Below, piece by piece: positions 7,494-14,527 of a stretch of 19,884 bases of DNA. A program made the translations under genes and the position numbers. How positions within the stretch are numbered: the first letter of the stretch is position 1; each line of letters starts with the position of its first letter. The notes below the pieces were generated by a model. It made no database searches. It saw nothing but the letters and a program-made list of their open reading frames with translations, and was not told the DNA's origin. The DNA comes from Desulfobacca_B sp046538075 (GTDB lineage: Bacteria; Desulfobacterota; Desulfobaccia; Desulfobaccales; Desulfobaccaceae), in assembly GCA_046538075.1 (NCBI GenBank), contig JBKHJN010000043.1, forward strand, positions 1-19,884, written 5' to 3'.

Positions 7494-7608
7494 TGCTCCA
7501 CTCCCGAAAATAAGTGATTGCTGCAAATATGATGTTTAATGCCAAGCCTGGGAATCAATTACCACTCCACCGAAATTGCCGGTGGTCAAGAGAGCAAAAG
7601 ATCGCTGC

Positions 7609-10266
7609 TCAAGTCATCAAACCCCGGATTTTTTCCCGGTGGTTGCGGAGTTTGGCCAGTTTTTCTCTCCACACATGGACTTTTTCTTTTTCTCGATCTA
7701 CCACTTCCTCCGGGGCCTTGGTCAGGAAGTCTTCGTTGGCCAATTTTTTCTGGGCCACCGTCAAGTCCTTGCTTAATTTTTCCATTTCCTTGGCCAGTCG
7801 GCGTTCTTCTTCGGAGAGGTCGATGACCCCAGTAAGAGGCAGGTAAATCTCCACGGTATCCACCACGGCTTTGGCCGCCGCTCGAGGGGGCTGGCCGGTA
7901 AATTCAATATTGAGCTCCCCCAACCGGGCTAAACTCCTGAGGGAATGGCGGTGGGTGCGCAAAATCCGTAACGAGGATGGCTGGGGAGTAAAAAGATCAA
8001 CCTTGACCCGGGTGGTCAGCGGGACATTCATCTCGGCCCGAATATTGCGGATGGCGGTGATCACCTCCATCATCAGCCCCATCTCGGCCTCGGCATCAGG
8101 ATTGAGCAGCTCCGGCCGGCTCTGGGGGAAAGGTGCCACCATGATGCTGCCCTGGGCTCCCGGCAGTTTATGCCAGATCTCTTCGGTAACAAAAGGCATA
8201 AAAGGGTGCAGCAATCGGAGGATGGTGCCCAGCACTTCCGTCAACACCCGCTGGGTATGGCGGCGTCCGCCGGGGTCAGCGCTTTCATAAAGGTCTGGTT
8301 TAATGAGTTCCAGGTACCAATCGCAGAATTCGTGCCAGGTAAATTGATAAATCAGGTGGGCGGCGTGGTCAAATTTATAATTATCCAGGGCCTCGCCCAC
8401 TCCCTCAATGACGCGCTGCAGACGGCTGACAATCCAGTTTTCCACTGTGGTCAGCGGTAGGTGGTCCTGATGGGCAGTATCGGGATCATAGTCTTCCAGA
8501 TTCATCAGGGTAAAGCGGCTGGCATTCCAGACCTTGTTGACAAAATTGCGGTAGCCGACAATCCGGTCCTCGGATAACAAGACATCCCGCCCCATGGCGG
8601 CAAACGCGGCCAGGGAAAAGCGGAAGGCATCAGTGCCGTATTTGTCCATGACTTCCAGGGGATCAATAATATTTCCCTTGGATTTGCTCATCTTCTGGCC
8701 TTCCGCATCCCGCACCAGGGCATGGATATAGACCTCGCGGAAAGGCACATCATGCATGAAATGCAGGCCCATCATCATCATACGGGCCACCCAGAAGAAA
8801 AGGATATCAAAGGCGGTGATCAGCACACTGGTAGGATAAAAGAGCTTTAACTCCGGGGTCTGTTGAGGCCAACCGAGAGTGGAAAAGGGCCACAGTGCCG
8901 AGGAAAACCAGGTATCCAGGACGTCGCTTTCAGGCACCAGTTCCGTTGACTGGCAGTGGGGGCAAGAACCGGGAGCTTCCCGAGCCACGATTAATTGTTG
9001 GCAGTTGCTGCAGGTCCAGGCCGGGATGCGATGCCCCCACCAGATTTGCCGGGAAATACACCAGTCACGAATATTCTCCATCCATTCAAAAAAGGTCTTC
9101 TCCCACATCTGGGGGATAATCAAAGTACGGCCGGCTTGGACCGCGGCCACCGCCTCGGCAGCCAAGGGTTTGACGGCGACAAACCATTGCTTGGAGAACA
9201 TGGGTTCCACTACCGAGCCGCAGCGATAACAATGGCCCACGCTATGGCCATATTTTTCGATTTTTTCCAACAAGCCGTCCGCCTTGAGGTCCTTGACGAT
9301 TTTGTCCCGGCAGGCAAACCGGTCCATGCCCTCGTACTTGCCCGCGGCTTCGGTCATCCGGCCCCGTTCGTCAATCACCTGGATGGCCGGCAACTGGTGG
9401 CGTCGGGAAATTTCAAAGTCATTCAGATCGTGGGCGGGAGTCACCTTCAAGGCCCCGGTGCCGAACTCGCTATTGACATAGCTATCGGTAATTAAAGGAA
9501 TCTTGCGGGCTAAGATGGGCAAGGTCAGGGTAGCCCCATGGTACTTTTGATAGCGGGGATCATCCGGGTTCACCGCCACCGCGGTATCGCCCAGCATGGT
9601 CTCAGGCCGGGTGGTCGCGACCGTCAGAGACCCTTCTTTGCCGGCCAGGGGATATTTTATGTAATAGAGGCGGCCTTCCTTGGATTCGTGTTCGACTTCC
9701 AGATCGGCCAGGGCGGTTTGACAGCGCGGACACCAGTTAATGATATAATCACCCTTATAAATCAGGCCTTCTTCATAGAGTTGGACAAAGACTTCGCGCA
9801 CCGCCGCCGACAGGCCTTCATCCATAGTAAAGCGTTCCCGGCTCCAATCGCAGGAACACCCCAGACGCTTAAGCTGAGAGATGATCCGGCCGCCGGATTC
9901 CGCTTTCCATTTCCAGATGCGGGCCACAAAAGCCTCCCGGCCCAAAGCATGCCGGTCCTGACCTTCGGCGGCCAGCATCTTCTCCACCACATTCTGAGTG
10001 GCAATACCGGCATGATCGGTACCCGGCATCCAGAGCACATTATAGCCCTGCATGCGCTTGAAGCGGACGAGAATGTCCTGCAAAGTATTATTCAGGGCAT
10101 GGCCCATATGCAAAGAGCCGGTGATATTGGGAGGAGGAATGACAATACTGTAAGGCGGCCGGGAACTTTCAGCCTCTGCCTGAAATAATTTTAGGTCTTC
10201 CCAATAGGTATACCATCGATGCTCTATATGTTCAGGGTGATAAACCTTATCTAACAATTCCGCCAT
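7609..10266 (-). CDS. valS: Valyl-tRNA synthetase
   Basis: Charges tRNA-Val with valine and edits mischarged threonine. The 885-aa product has the class I signatures HMGH (53-56, in PPPNITGSLHMGH) and KMSKS (525-529). The editing (CP1) region lies between, including the TTRPETMLGDTAVAVNP segment. Several CxxC knuckles are present (WCPRC near 175, CYRC, CSNC and CPHC further on), consistent with zinc ribbons in the insertion. The last about 65 residues are a Lys/Glu-rich coiled coil, the usual ValS tRNA-binding arm. The ATG has GGAG six bases upstream. It heads a same-strand run ending in nadC. I saw no T-box in its leader. Confidence 0.98.
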   Translation of the reverse strand: MAELLDKVYHPEHIEHRWYTYWEDLKLFQAEAESSRPPYSIVIPPPNITGSLHMGHALNNTLQDILVRFKRMQGYNVLWMPGTDHAGIATQNVVEKMLAAEGQDRHALGREAFVARIWKWKAESGGRIISQLKRLGCSCDWSRERFTMDEGLSAAVREVFVQLYEEGLIYKGDYIINWCPRCQTALADLEVEHESKEGRLYYIKYPLAGKEGSLTVATTRPETMLGDTAVAVNPDDPRYQKYHGATLTLPILARKIPLITDSYVNSEFGTGALKVTPAHDLNDFEISRRHQLPAIQVIDERGRMTEAAGKYEGMDRFACRDKIVKDLKADGLLEKIEKYGHSVGHCYRCGSVVEPMFSKQWFVAVKPLAAEAVAAVQAGRTLIIPQMWEKTFFEWMENIRDWCISRQIWWGHRIPAWTCSNCQQLIVAREAPGSCPHCQSTELVPESDVLDTWFSSALWPFSTLGWPQQTPELKLFYPTSVLITAFDILFFWVARMMMMGLHFMHDVPFREVYIHALVRDAEGQKMSKSKGNIIDPLEVMDKYGTDAFRFSLAAFAAMGRDVLLSEDRIVGYRNFVNKVWNASRFTLMNLEDYDPDTAHQDHLPLTTVENWIVSRLQRVIEGVGEALDNYKFDHAAHLIYQFTWHEFCDWYLELIKPDLYESADPGGRRHTQRVLTEVLGTILRLLHPFMPFVTEEIWHKLPGAQGSIMVAPFPQSRPELLNPDAEAEMGLMMEVITAIRNIRAEMNVPLTTRVKVDLFTPQPSSLRILRTHRHSLRSLARLGELNIEFTGQPPRAAAKAVVDTVEIYLPLTGVIDLSEEERRLAKEMEKLSKDLTVAQKKLANEDFLTKAPEEVVDREKEKVHVWREKLAKLRNHREKIRGLMT

Positions 10267-10331
10267 ACGCTACTCCGGGTCCACAAGTGGCCCAGGCCAC
10301 AAGTTATCCTAATTTGTCTAGACCTCAAATT

Positions 10332-10351
10332 ATCCAGCCCCGGGGCTGGAT
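10332..10351. repeat. Perfect 20-bp GC-rich palindrome upstream of valS
   Basis: ATCCAGCCCC is followed directly by its reverse complement GGGGCTGGAT. It lies 66-85 bp upstream of the valS ATG. It could be a hairpin in the valS leader or a protein site. On the plus strand it is followed by TTTAATAAAA and not by a clean T-run, so it is not called a terminator. Confidence 0.5.
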
Positions 10352-10371
10352 TTAATAAAAGAATATAACAT

Positions 10372-10397
10372 AAAAAAAGGGATTAGCGGCTAATCCC
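10372..10397 (-). terminator. Rho-independent terminator of the small gene
   Basis: On the minus strand GGGATTAG-CCG-CTAATCCC forms a perfect 8-bp stem with a 3-nt loop, followed at once by seven T residues. It lies 29 bases beyond the TGA of the 57-aa gene and upstream of valS, so it ends that gene's transcript and separates it from valS. Confidence 0.85.
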
Positions 10398-10426
10398 TAA
10401 ACAAGGTCCCATTGACCAACCGGGCA

Positions 10427-10600
10427 TCAGGTTTTATCTTCCCGGCCTTGCGTTAAGTCCTCAATCGACTCAATATCTTCCTGTTTATTCAAGGTTGTCA
10501 GGCTTCTGAAGGATAATTTTTCCTCACCTCGAGGGACAGCCATTTCCCAACCATTGCTTTTAAAATTAGTAATTAATTTATTTAAATTCGGAAGTAACAT
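10427..10600 (-). CDS. Small 57-aa protein, function unknown
   Basis: A complete small reading frame with ATG at 10600 and TGA at 10429-10427. GGAGG lies four bases before the ATG and a strong rho-independent terminator lies just downstream, so this is a self-contained transcription unit. The product begins MLLPNLNKLITNFKSNGWEM, continues with AVPRGEEKLSFRSLTTLNKQ, and ends in an acidic tail (EDIESIEDLTQGREDKT). No signal peptide, membrane span or cysteine is present. It is divergent from the tetR gene; a weak -35/-10 pair on the minus strand (TTGAAA at 10688-10683, TATCTT at 10666-10661, 16 bp apart) sits next to the TetR operator. I do not recognise a family. No homology evidence is available. 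Confidence 0.72.
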   Translation of the reverse strand: MLLPNLNKLITNFKSNGWEMAVPRGEEKLSFRSLTTLNKQEDIESIEDLTQGREDKT

Positions 10601-10671
10601 ATTGCCTCCGACCTGTCAAGGGGATTTCAAAAGGCGAAAACCGCGGGACTGCGCAAAATTAAGATAAAGGC

Positions 10672-10700
10672 TTGACATTTACTTTCAAGATTGATATGAC
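10672..10700 (+). promoter_or_regulatory. Sigma-70-type promoter of the tetR gene
   Basis: A perfect -35 TTGACA (10672-10677), a 17-bp spacer and a -10 TATGAC (10695-10700, four of six). The operator palindrome at 10694-10713 covers the -10 box, as expected for an autorepressor. The TetR coding start is 29 bases downstream of the -10. Confidence 0.7.
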
Positions 10701-10713
10701 CAAGTGGTCATAT
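10694..10713. promoter_or_regulatory. TetR operator 1 (9-2-9 palindrome)
   Basis: ATATGACCA-AG-TGGTCATAT is a perfect inverted repeat that overlaps the -10 box of the tetR promoter. Its core ATGACC-N4-GGTCAT recurs at 11394-11409 before mqnE, which makes binding by the adjacent TetR protein likely. Confidence 0.75.
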
Positions 10714-10728
10714 AAGGAATATTTTTTA

Positions 10729-11376
10729 ATGACCGAAACCGTTCTTCCCACTTTTCTCAATCTGCCCCAGGCCAAGCAGGATAAGATCGTCGCCGCGGCC
10801 CTGGCCGAGTTTGCTGATAAAGGATATCAGCAGGCCAGCATCAATGTCATGGTCTCGACTACGGGCATCGCCAAGGGTTCGATGTATCAATACTTTCGGG
10901 ACAAGAAAGGGATTTTTCTCTATATTTTCGAATTTGCCATCTCTCTGGTGCGCCGCACCCTGGTGCAGATCAAGGAAGCCACCCGCGAGGAAGATTTTTT
11001 TACCCGGCTGGAAAAATCACTGCTGGCCGGGGTGGACTTTATCCGCCGCCATCCCCGCATTTATGGGCTCTATCTGAAAATTTTATTTGATGAACATATG
11101 CCCCAACGACAGCAGTTGCTCAAAGCCGTCCGCCAGTTTGCCGCCGAGTATTTCCACTCCTTGCTGCGCCAAGGGCTGGAACGGGGGGAACTCCGGGCTG
11201 ATCTGCCCGGCCCCGCGGTCGTCTTTCTGTTGGACGCCTTGTTCGACCGCTTTCTCCAGGCCACCTGCGTGGCCTTCTTTGACGTTACCCTGGGACTGGA
11301 TCAGGCCCCTCCGGAACAGATCGAACAACGGGTCCAGGAATTAATCCAACTGCTGCGGAGCGGATTGGCAGGCTAA
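10729..11376 (+). CDS. TetR-family transcriptional regulator
   Basis: A 215-aa DNA-binding protein. The N-terminal HTH domain covers about residues 14-60: KQDKIVAAALAEFADKGYQQASINVMV, then TTGIAKGSMYQYFRDKKGIF, the typical TetR recognition-helix pattern. The rest is an all-helical ligand/dimer domain. The start is ATG 10729, with AAGGA about 10 bases upstream; longer in-frame starts would place coding sequence over the promoter and operator. It lies directly upstream of the menaquinone genes, 45 bp before mqnE. Matching palindromes overlap the -10 boxes of its own promoter and of the mqnE promoter, so it probably represses both. The ligand cannot be told from sequence. Confidence 0.92.
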   Translation: MTETVLPTFLNLPQAKQDKIVAAALAEFADKGYQQASINVMVSTTGIAKGSMYQYFRDKKGIFLYIFEFAISLVRRTLVQIKEATREEDFFTRLEKSLLAGVDFIRRHPRIYGLYLKILFDEHMPQRQQLLKAVRQFAAEYFHSLLRQGLERGELRADLPGPAVVFLLDALFDRFLQATCVAFFDVTLGLDQAPPEQIEQRVQELIQLLRSGLAG

Positions 11377-11394
11377 AATTTTTTAAACTATAAA
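11365..11394 (+). promoter_or_regulatory. Promoter of the menaquinone genes
   Basis: A -35 TTGGCA (11365-11370) overlapping the end of tetR, an 18-bp spacer and a -10 TATAAA (11389-11394). The operator core begins on the last base of the -10 box. mqnE starts 27 bases further on. Confidence 0.6.
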
Positions 11395-11409
11395 TGACCG
11401 GCTGGTCAT
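11394..11409. promoter_or_regulatory. TetR operator 2, upstream of mqnE
   Basis: ATGACC-GGCT-GGTCAT has the same half-sites and the same 4-nt spacer length as the operator before tetR. It sits between the -10 box and the AAGGAG ribosome binding site of mqnE, a classical repressor position. Confidence 0.75.
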
Positions 11410-11421
11410 AAGGAGAATCAC

Positions 11422-12519
11422 ATGCACCGGCAGAATGGCAACTTCAGTGATCCGAAGTTGTTTCCCATCTACGAAAAGGTAGTGGCCCAAAAACGCCTGG
11501 ACTTTGAGGACGGCCAAACTTTATACCAGACCTCGGATCTGCTGGGTCTGGGCTATCTGGCCAATCTGGTGCGGGAACGGCTGCACCGCTCGCGGGTTTA
11601 TTACATTTATAATCAGCATATTAATTATTCCAATGTCTGCATCAATGGCTGCCGCTTCTGTGCCTTTGGCAAGCCCGCCAATGATGCTCAGGCCTATGAG
11701 ATGAGCCTGGACCAGATCTTGGCCAAGGTCCGGGAGCGCCTGGCCGAGCCGATTACTGAACTGCATATTGTTGGCGGACTGCACCCCGGCCTGCCGTTTA
11801 GTTATTACTTGGAGATGGTCAAAGGTATAAAGGACATCCGGCCCCAAGTCCACATCCAGGCCTTTACCGCGGTGGAAATCGCTCATCTGGCCAAGATCGC
11901 CGGCCTGGACGTGACCGACACCCTGGAAGCCTTAAAGGAAGCCGGCCTGGGGTCGCTGCCGGGGGGCGGCGCCGAAGTATTTAGCCCCCGCATCCGCCAG
12001 GCCCTGTGTCCCCGCAAGCTGTCCCCCGAAGGCTGGCTGGAGGTCGCCCAAACCGCCCATCGCCTGGGCCTCAAAAGCAACGCCACCATGCTCTATGGGC
12101 ATATCGAAACCATTGAGGAACGGGTCGACCATCTGCTGCGGCTGCGGGCCGCCCAGGATGAGAGCGGCGGCTTTCTGGCCTTTATCCCCCTGGCCTTTCA
12201 CCCCCGCAACACCCAATTAGAGCACTTAAATGACACCACCGGCTTTGACGACCTGAAAAACCTGGCAGTAGCCCGTCTGTTGTTGGACAACTTCCCCCAC
12301 ATCAAGGCCTTCTGGATCATGATCGGGCCGAAGATCGCCCAGTTGTCGCTGTCCTTCGGGGTCAATGATATCGATGGCACGGTGATCGAGGAACGTATCA
12401 CCCATATGGCCGGAGCCCAGACGGCTCAGGGATTAACCCGGGCGGAACTGCTGCACCTGATCCGGGAAGCCGGGCGGGAACCGATAGAACGAGATACCTT
12501 GTATAACGCCATCTCCTGA
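11422..12519 (+). CDS. mqnE: Aminofutalosine synthase, radical SAM
   Basis: Joins the chorismate-derived 3-[(1-carboxyvinyl)oxy]benzoate to the adenosyl group of SAM, giving aminofutalosine, with loss of CO2. The 365-aa protein has the radical SAM motif CINGCRFC (C-x3-C-x2-C) at about 73-80, in the context NYSNVCINGCRFCAF. The GSLPGGGAEVFSPRIRQ segment is shared with MqnC. The start has AAGGAG six bases upstream. It is the first gene after the TetR operator, and its TGA overlaps the ATG of mqnC. It is a paralogue of the next gene; assignment to MqnE rests on the CAFGKP motif after the cluster and on the gene order. CofH- or ThiH-type enzymes are less likely given the context. Confidence 0.92.
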   Translation: MHRQNGNFSDPKLFPIYEKVVAQKRLDFEDGQTLYQTSDLLGLGYLANLVRERLHRSRVYYIYNQHINYSNVCINGCRFCAFGKPANDAQAYEMSLDQILAKVRERLAEPITELHIVGGLHPGLPFSYYLEMVKGIKDIRPQVHIQAFTAVEIAHLAKIAGLDVTDTLEALKEAGLGSLPGGGAEVFSPRIRQALCPRKLSPEGWLEVAQTAHRLGLKSNATMLYGHIETIEERVDHLLRLRAAQDESGGFLAFIPLAFHPRNTQLEHLNDTTGFDDLKNLAVARLLLDNFPHIKAFWIMIGPKIAQLSLSFGVNDIDGTVIEERITHMAGAQTAQGLTRAELLHLIREAGREPIERDTLYNAIS

Positions 12520-13577
12520 TGAAAACCAATAACACCGCACTTGCCGAAAAACTGGCTGGCGGAGAACGCCTGGCAGCTGCTGAGGCTTTAGCCTTATGGG
12601 AGGAGGATTTATTGATCCTGGGCTATTGGGCCGATCAGACCCGGCAGCGGTTGCATCCTGAGCCCTGGGTGACCTACGTGGTGGATCGCAACATCAACTA
12701 TACCAATATCTGCGTCTCGGGCTGCCAGTTCTGTGCCTTTTATCGGCGGCCCGGAGCACCGGGCGGTTATGTGCTGGAGCGGGCTGCCCTGATCCAAAAA
12801 CTGCAGGAGACCAAAGACTTAGGCGGCACCGGCATTCTCCTCCAGGGCGGCCTCAATCCGGCCCTGCCCCTGGAATTTTATGAAGAATTGCTGGACCTTA
12901 TTCGCCGCCGCTTTGGCCTCCAGATCCACGGGTTTTCACCACCGGAGATTGTGTTTCTGTCCCGTCGCTGTAAGCTGTCGGTGGCCGACCTGTTAAAGCG
13001 ATTAGCAGCCGCCGGTTTGGGGTCGATTCCGGGGGGCGGCGCCGAGATCTTGGTGGACCGGGTGCGCCAGGCAATTTCGCCTAATAAGTGCACGGTCCAG
13101 GAATGGCTGGCGGTGATGGAGACCGCCCATGGCCTGGGCCTGCGGACTACCGCCACCATGATGTTTGGCCATCTGGAGACCCGGGCCGAGCGGGTGGAGC
13201 ATTTGTTGCGTTTACGGGAGCTGCAGGACCGCACCGGCGGCTTCACCGCCTTCATTCCCTGGAGCTATCAGCCGGGCGGCACCGCGCTGGGCGGAACTAC
13301 CGCCGGAGTCCTGGAATATCTCAAGACCCTGGCCATCTCCCGGCTGGTGCTGGACAATTTCGCCAATTTGCAGGTCTCCTGGGTCACCCAGGGGGCCCAG
13401 GTGGCCCAGGTGGCCCTGAAGTTTGGGGCCAATGATTTTGGCTCCACCATGATCGAAGAAAATGTGGTGGCCGCCACCGGTGTCGGTTACCGGCTGTCCC
13501 AGGCCGAGATCGTCCGGCAGATCACCACGGCTGGCTACCAGGCCCGGCAGCGGAACCATCTGTATGGCCTAGTATGA
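12519..13577 (+). CDS. mqnC: Cyclic dehypoxanthinyl futalosine synthase, radical SAM
   Basis: Cyclises dehypoxanthinyl futalosine to the spiro-bicyclic product by radical SAM chemistry. The 352-aa protein carries CVSGCQFC (C-x3-C-x2-C) followed by AFYRRPG, typical of MqnC. The LLQGGLNP segment, the GSIPGGGAEILVDRVRQAISP segment and the ETRAERVEHLLRLRELQD region match the family. The ATG overlaps the mqnE stop by one base, implying translational coupling. It shares clear similarity with mqnE over the barrel, so the pair is an old duplication with divided roles. Confidence 0.93.
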   Translation: MKTNNTALAEKLAGGERLAAAEALALWEEDLLILGYWADQTRQRLHPEPWVTYVVDRNINYTNICVSGCQFCAFYRRPGAPGGYVLERAALIQKLQETKDLGGTGILLQGGLNPALPLEFYEELLDLIRRRFGLQIHGFSPPEIVFLSRRCKLSVADLLKRLAAAGLGSIPGGGAEILVDRVRQAISPNKCTVQEWLAVMETAHGLGLRTTATMMFGHLETRAERVEHLLRLRELQDRTGGFTAFIPWSYQPGGTALGGTTAGVLEYLKTLAISRLVLDNFANLQVSWVTQGAQVAQVALKFGANDFGSTMIEENVVAATGVGYRLSQAEIVRQITTAGYQARQRNHLYGLV

Positions 13578-13660
13578 AAGAGAAGCTCTCGCAAAGCCGC
13601 TGAGGCGGAAAGACGCTGAAGTATAATCTTGGCTTCTTTGCTTCTTGGCGAGATCAAAAA
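13578..13660. repeat. Imperfect inverted repeat between mqnC and the MTAP-like gene
   Basis: TCTCGC (13587-13592) and GCGAGA (13648-13653) bound a stretch with GCAAAG, GGAAAGACGCTGAAG and CTTCTTTGCTTCTTGG, resembling the dispersed arrays of the form CGCAAAGACGC seen between genes in many bacteria. It interrupts the otherwise tight gene packing of this operon. Confidence 0.5.
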
Positions 13661-14527
13661 ATGAAGATCAAAGTCGCCATCATTGCCCGGGTCGGGGCCC
13701 ATAAAGCCTTTCAGGCGCTGGGGCTGGAGCCGCGCCGCAGTCGGCCCTACCCGACGCCGTTTGGCACCAGCAATCCGATTCACCTCTTTACATACCAGGG
13801 CATTGACTTTGCGGTGCTTTCCCGACATGGCGAACATGGTTACCGAGTGTCGGCGCCGTTCGTCAATGACCGGGCCAACCTTTATGCCCTGAAAACCTTG
13901 GGGGTGGAAAAAATCCTGGCCTGGACCGCACCAGGGGCGATCAACGAGTCCATGGCTCCCGGCCACTTGGTGGTGCCGGATGATATTCTGGATGAAAGCC
14001 AAGGCGGCCCTTACACCTTTTTCCCCGGCCAGGGTCTGGGTTTTATTCGCCATAACCCGGTGTTCTGCCCGGAATTGCGCGGCCAGGTGATTCAGACCCT
14101 GCAAAACCGCCCCTTCCCGTTGCACTCCCGGGGCGTTTATGTGGCTACCACCGGCCCGCGGCTGGAAACCCCGGCCGAGATACGCAAGTTTCAGCGTCTG
14201 GGCGGCGATCTGGTGGGCATGACCCTGGTGCCCGAGGTCTTTCTGGCCCGGGAACTGGAACTCTGCTATGTGGCTCTGGCCTACGTGGTCAACTTTGCCG
14301 AGGGCCTCAAAAATCGACCCTATCAACCAGGGGTGTTGTTTGAGGGGCTGGCTACTCCGGCGGAACTGGGTCAGGTCGAGGCAGTAGAAGCTGCTATGGG
14401 GGAACTGTCCCTAAGTCTGCTGCCGGGGCTGGCCACAACCCCACGCCGTTGCCCCTGTCCCCGGCTGATGGAGCGCTATCGCCGCCGCGGCGATATCGGC
14501 GAGGATTGGCAAACATGGTTCCGCTAA
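13661..14527 (+). CDS. MTAP-like nucleoside phosphorylase/hydrolase in the MqnB slot
   Basis: A 288-aa member of the MTA phosphorylase/purine nucleoside phosphorylase family, seen from SRHGEHGYRVSAPFVNDRANLYALK (54-78), TTGPRLET (163-170) and GGDLVGMTLVPEVFLAREL (181-199). Context suggests it removes hypoxanthine from futalosine to give dehypoxanthinyl futalosine. The base-binding position reads VVNFAEG with Asn211, the residue type found in 6-oxopurine enzymes; adenine-specific MTAP has Asp there. The N-terminal phosphate loop, normally IIGG-S/T-G, is IIARVG here, while Arg55-His56, Thr89-Ala90 and Thr164 are kept. So phosphate use is in doubt, and it could act as a hydrolase. No canonical MqnB is in the cluster. 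A C-terminal Arg-rich tail overlaps the next gene. The weak GGCGAG site is about 10 bases before the ATG. Confidence 0.82.
   Translation: MKIKVAIIARVGAHKAFQALGLEPRRSRPYPTPFGTSNPIHLFTYQGIDFAVLSRHGEHGYRVSAPFVNDRANLYALKTLGVEKILAWTAPGAINESMAPGHLVVPDDILDESQGGPYTFFPGQGLGFIRHNPVFCPELRGQVIQTLQNRPFPLHSRGVYVATTGPRLETPAEIRKFQRLGGDLVGMTLVPEVFLARELELCYVALAYVVNFAEGLKNRPYQPGVLFEGLATPAELGQVEAVEAAMGELSLSLLPGLATTPRRCPCPRLMERYRRRGDIGEDWQTWFR

Noticed and set aside
10267..10425. T-box or other amino-acid leader before valS
   Set aside because: No T-box sequence or specifier-type long leader is visible; the only structures are the 20-bp palindrome and the terminator of the small gene.
10672..10728. Longer N-terminus for the TetR protein from TTG 10672 or ATG 10696
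   Set aside because: Those codons lie in the -35 box and in the operator; ATG 10729 has a ribosome binding site and gives the usual TetR start.
11422..13577. CofG/CofH-type coenzyme F420 synthesis for the two radical SAM genes
   Set aside because: They are related folds, but the flanking mqnA, mqnX and ubiA/D/X genes and the CAFGKP and CAFYRRPG motifs fit MqnE and MqnC.
13535..14326. 263-aa minus-strand open frame opposite the MTAP-like gene
   Set aside because: Shadow of a gene with conserved motifs; its product has no coherent domain.
14449..14514. Longer N-terminus for the aminofutalosine deaminase
   Set aside because: It would overlap the previous gene by 79 bases and add Pro/Arg-rich residues unlike the family; ATG 14515 has a GAGG site.
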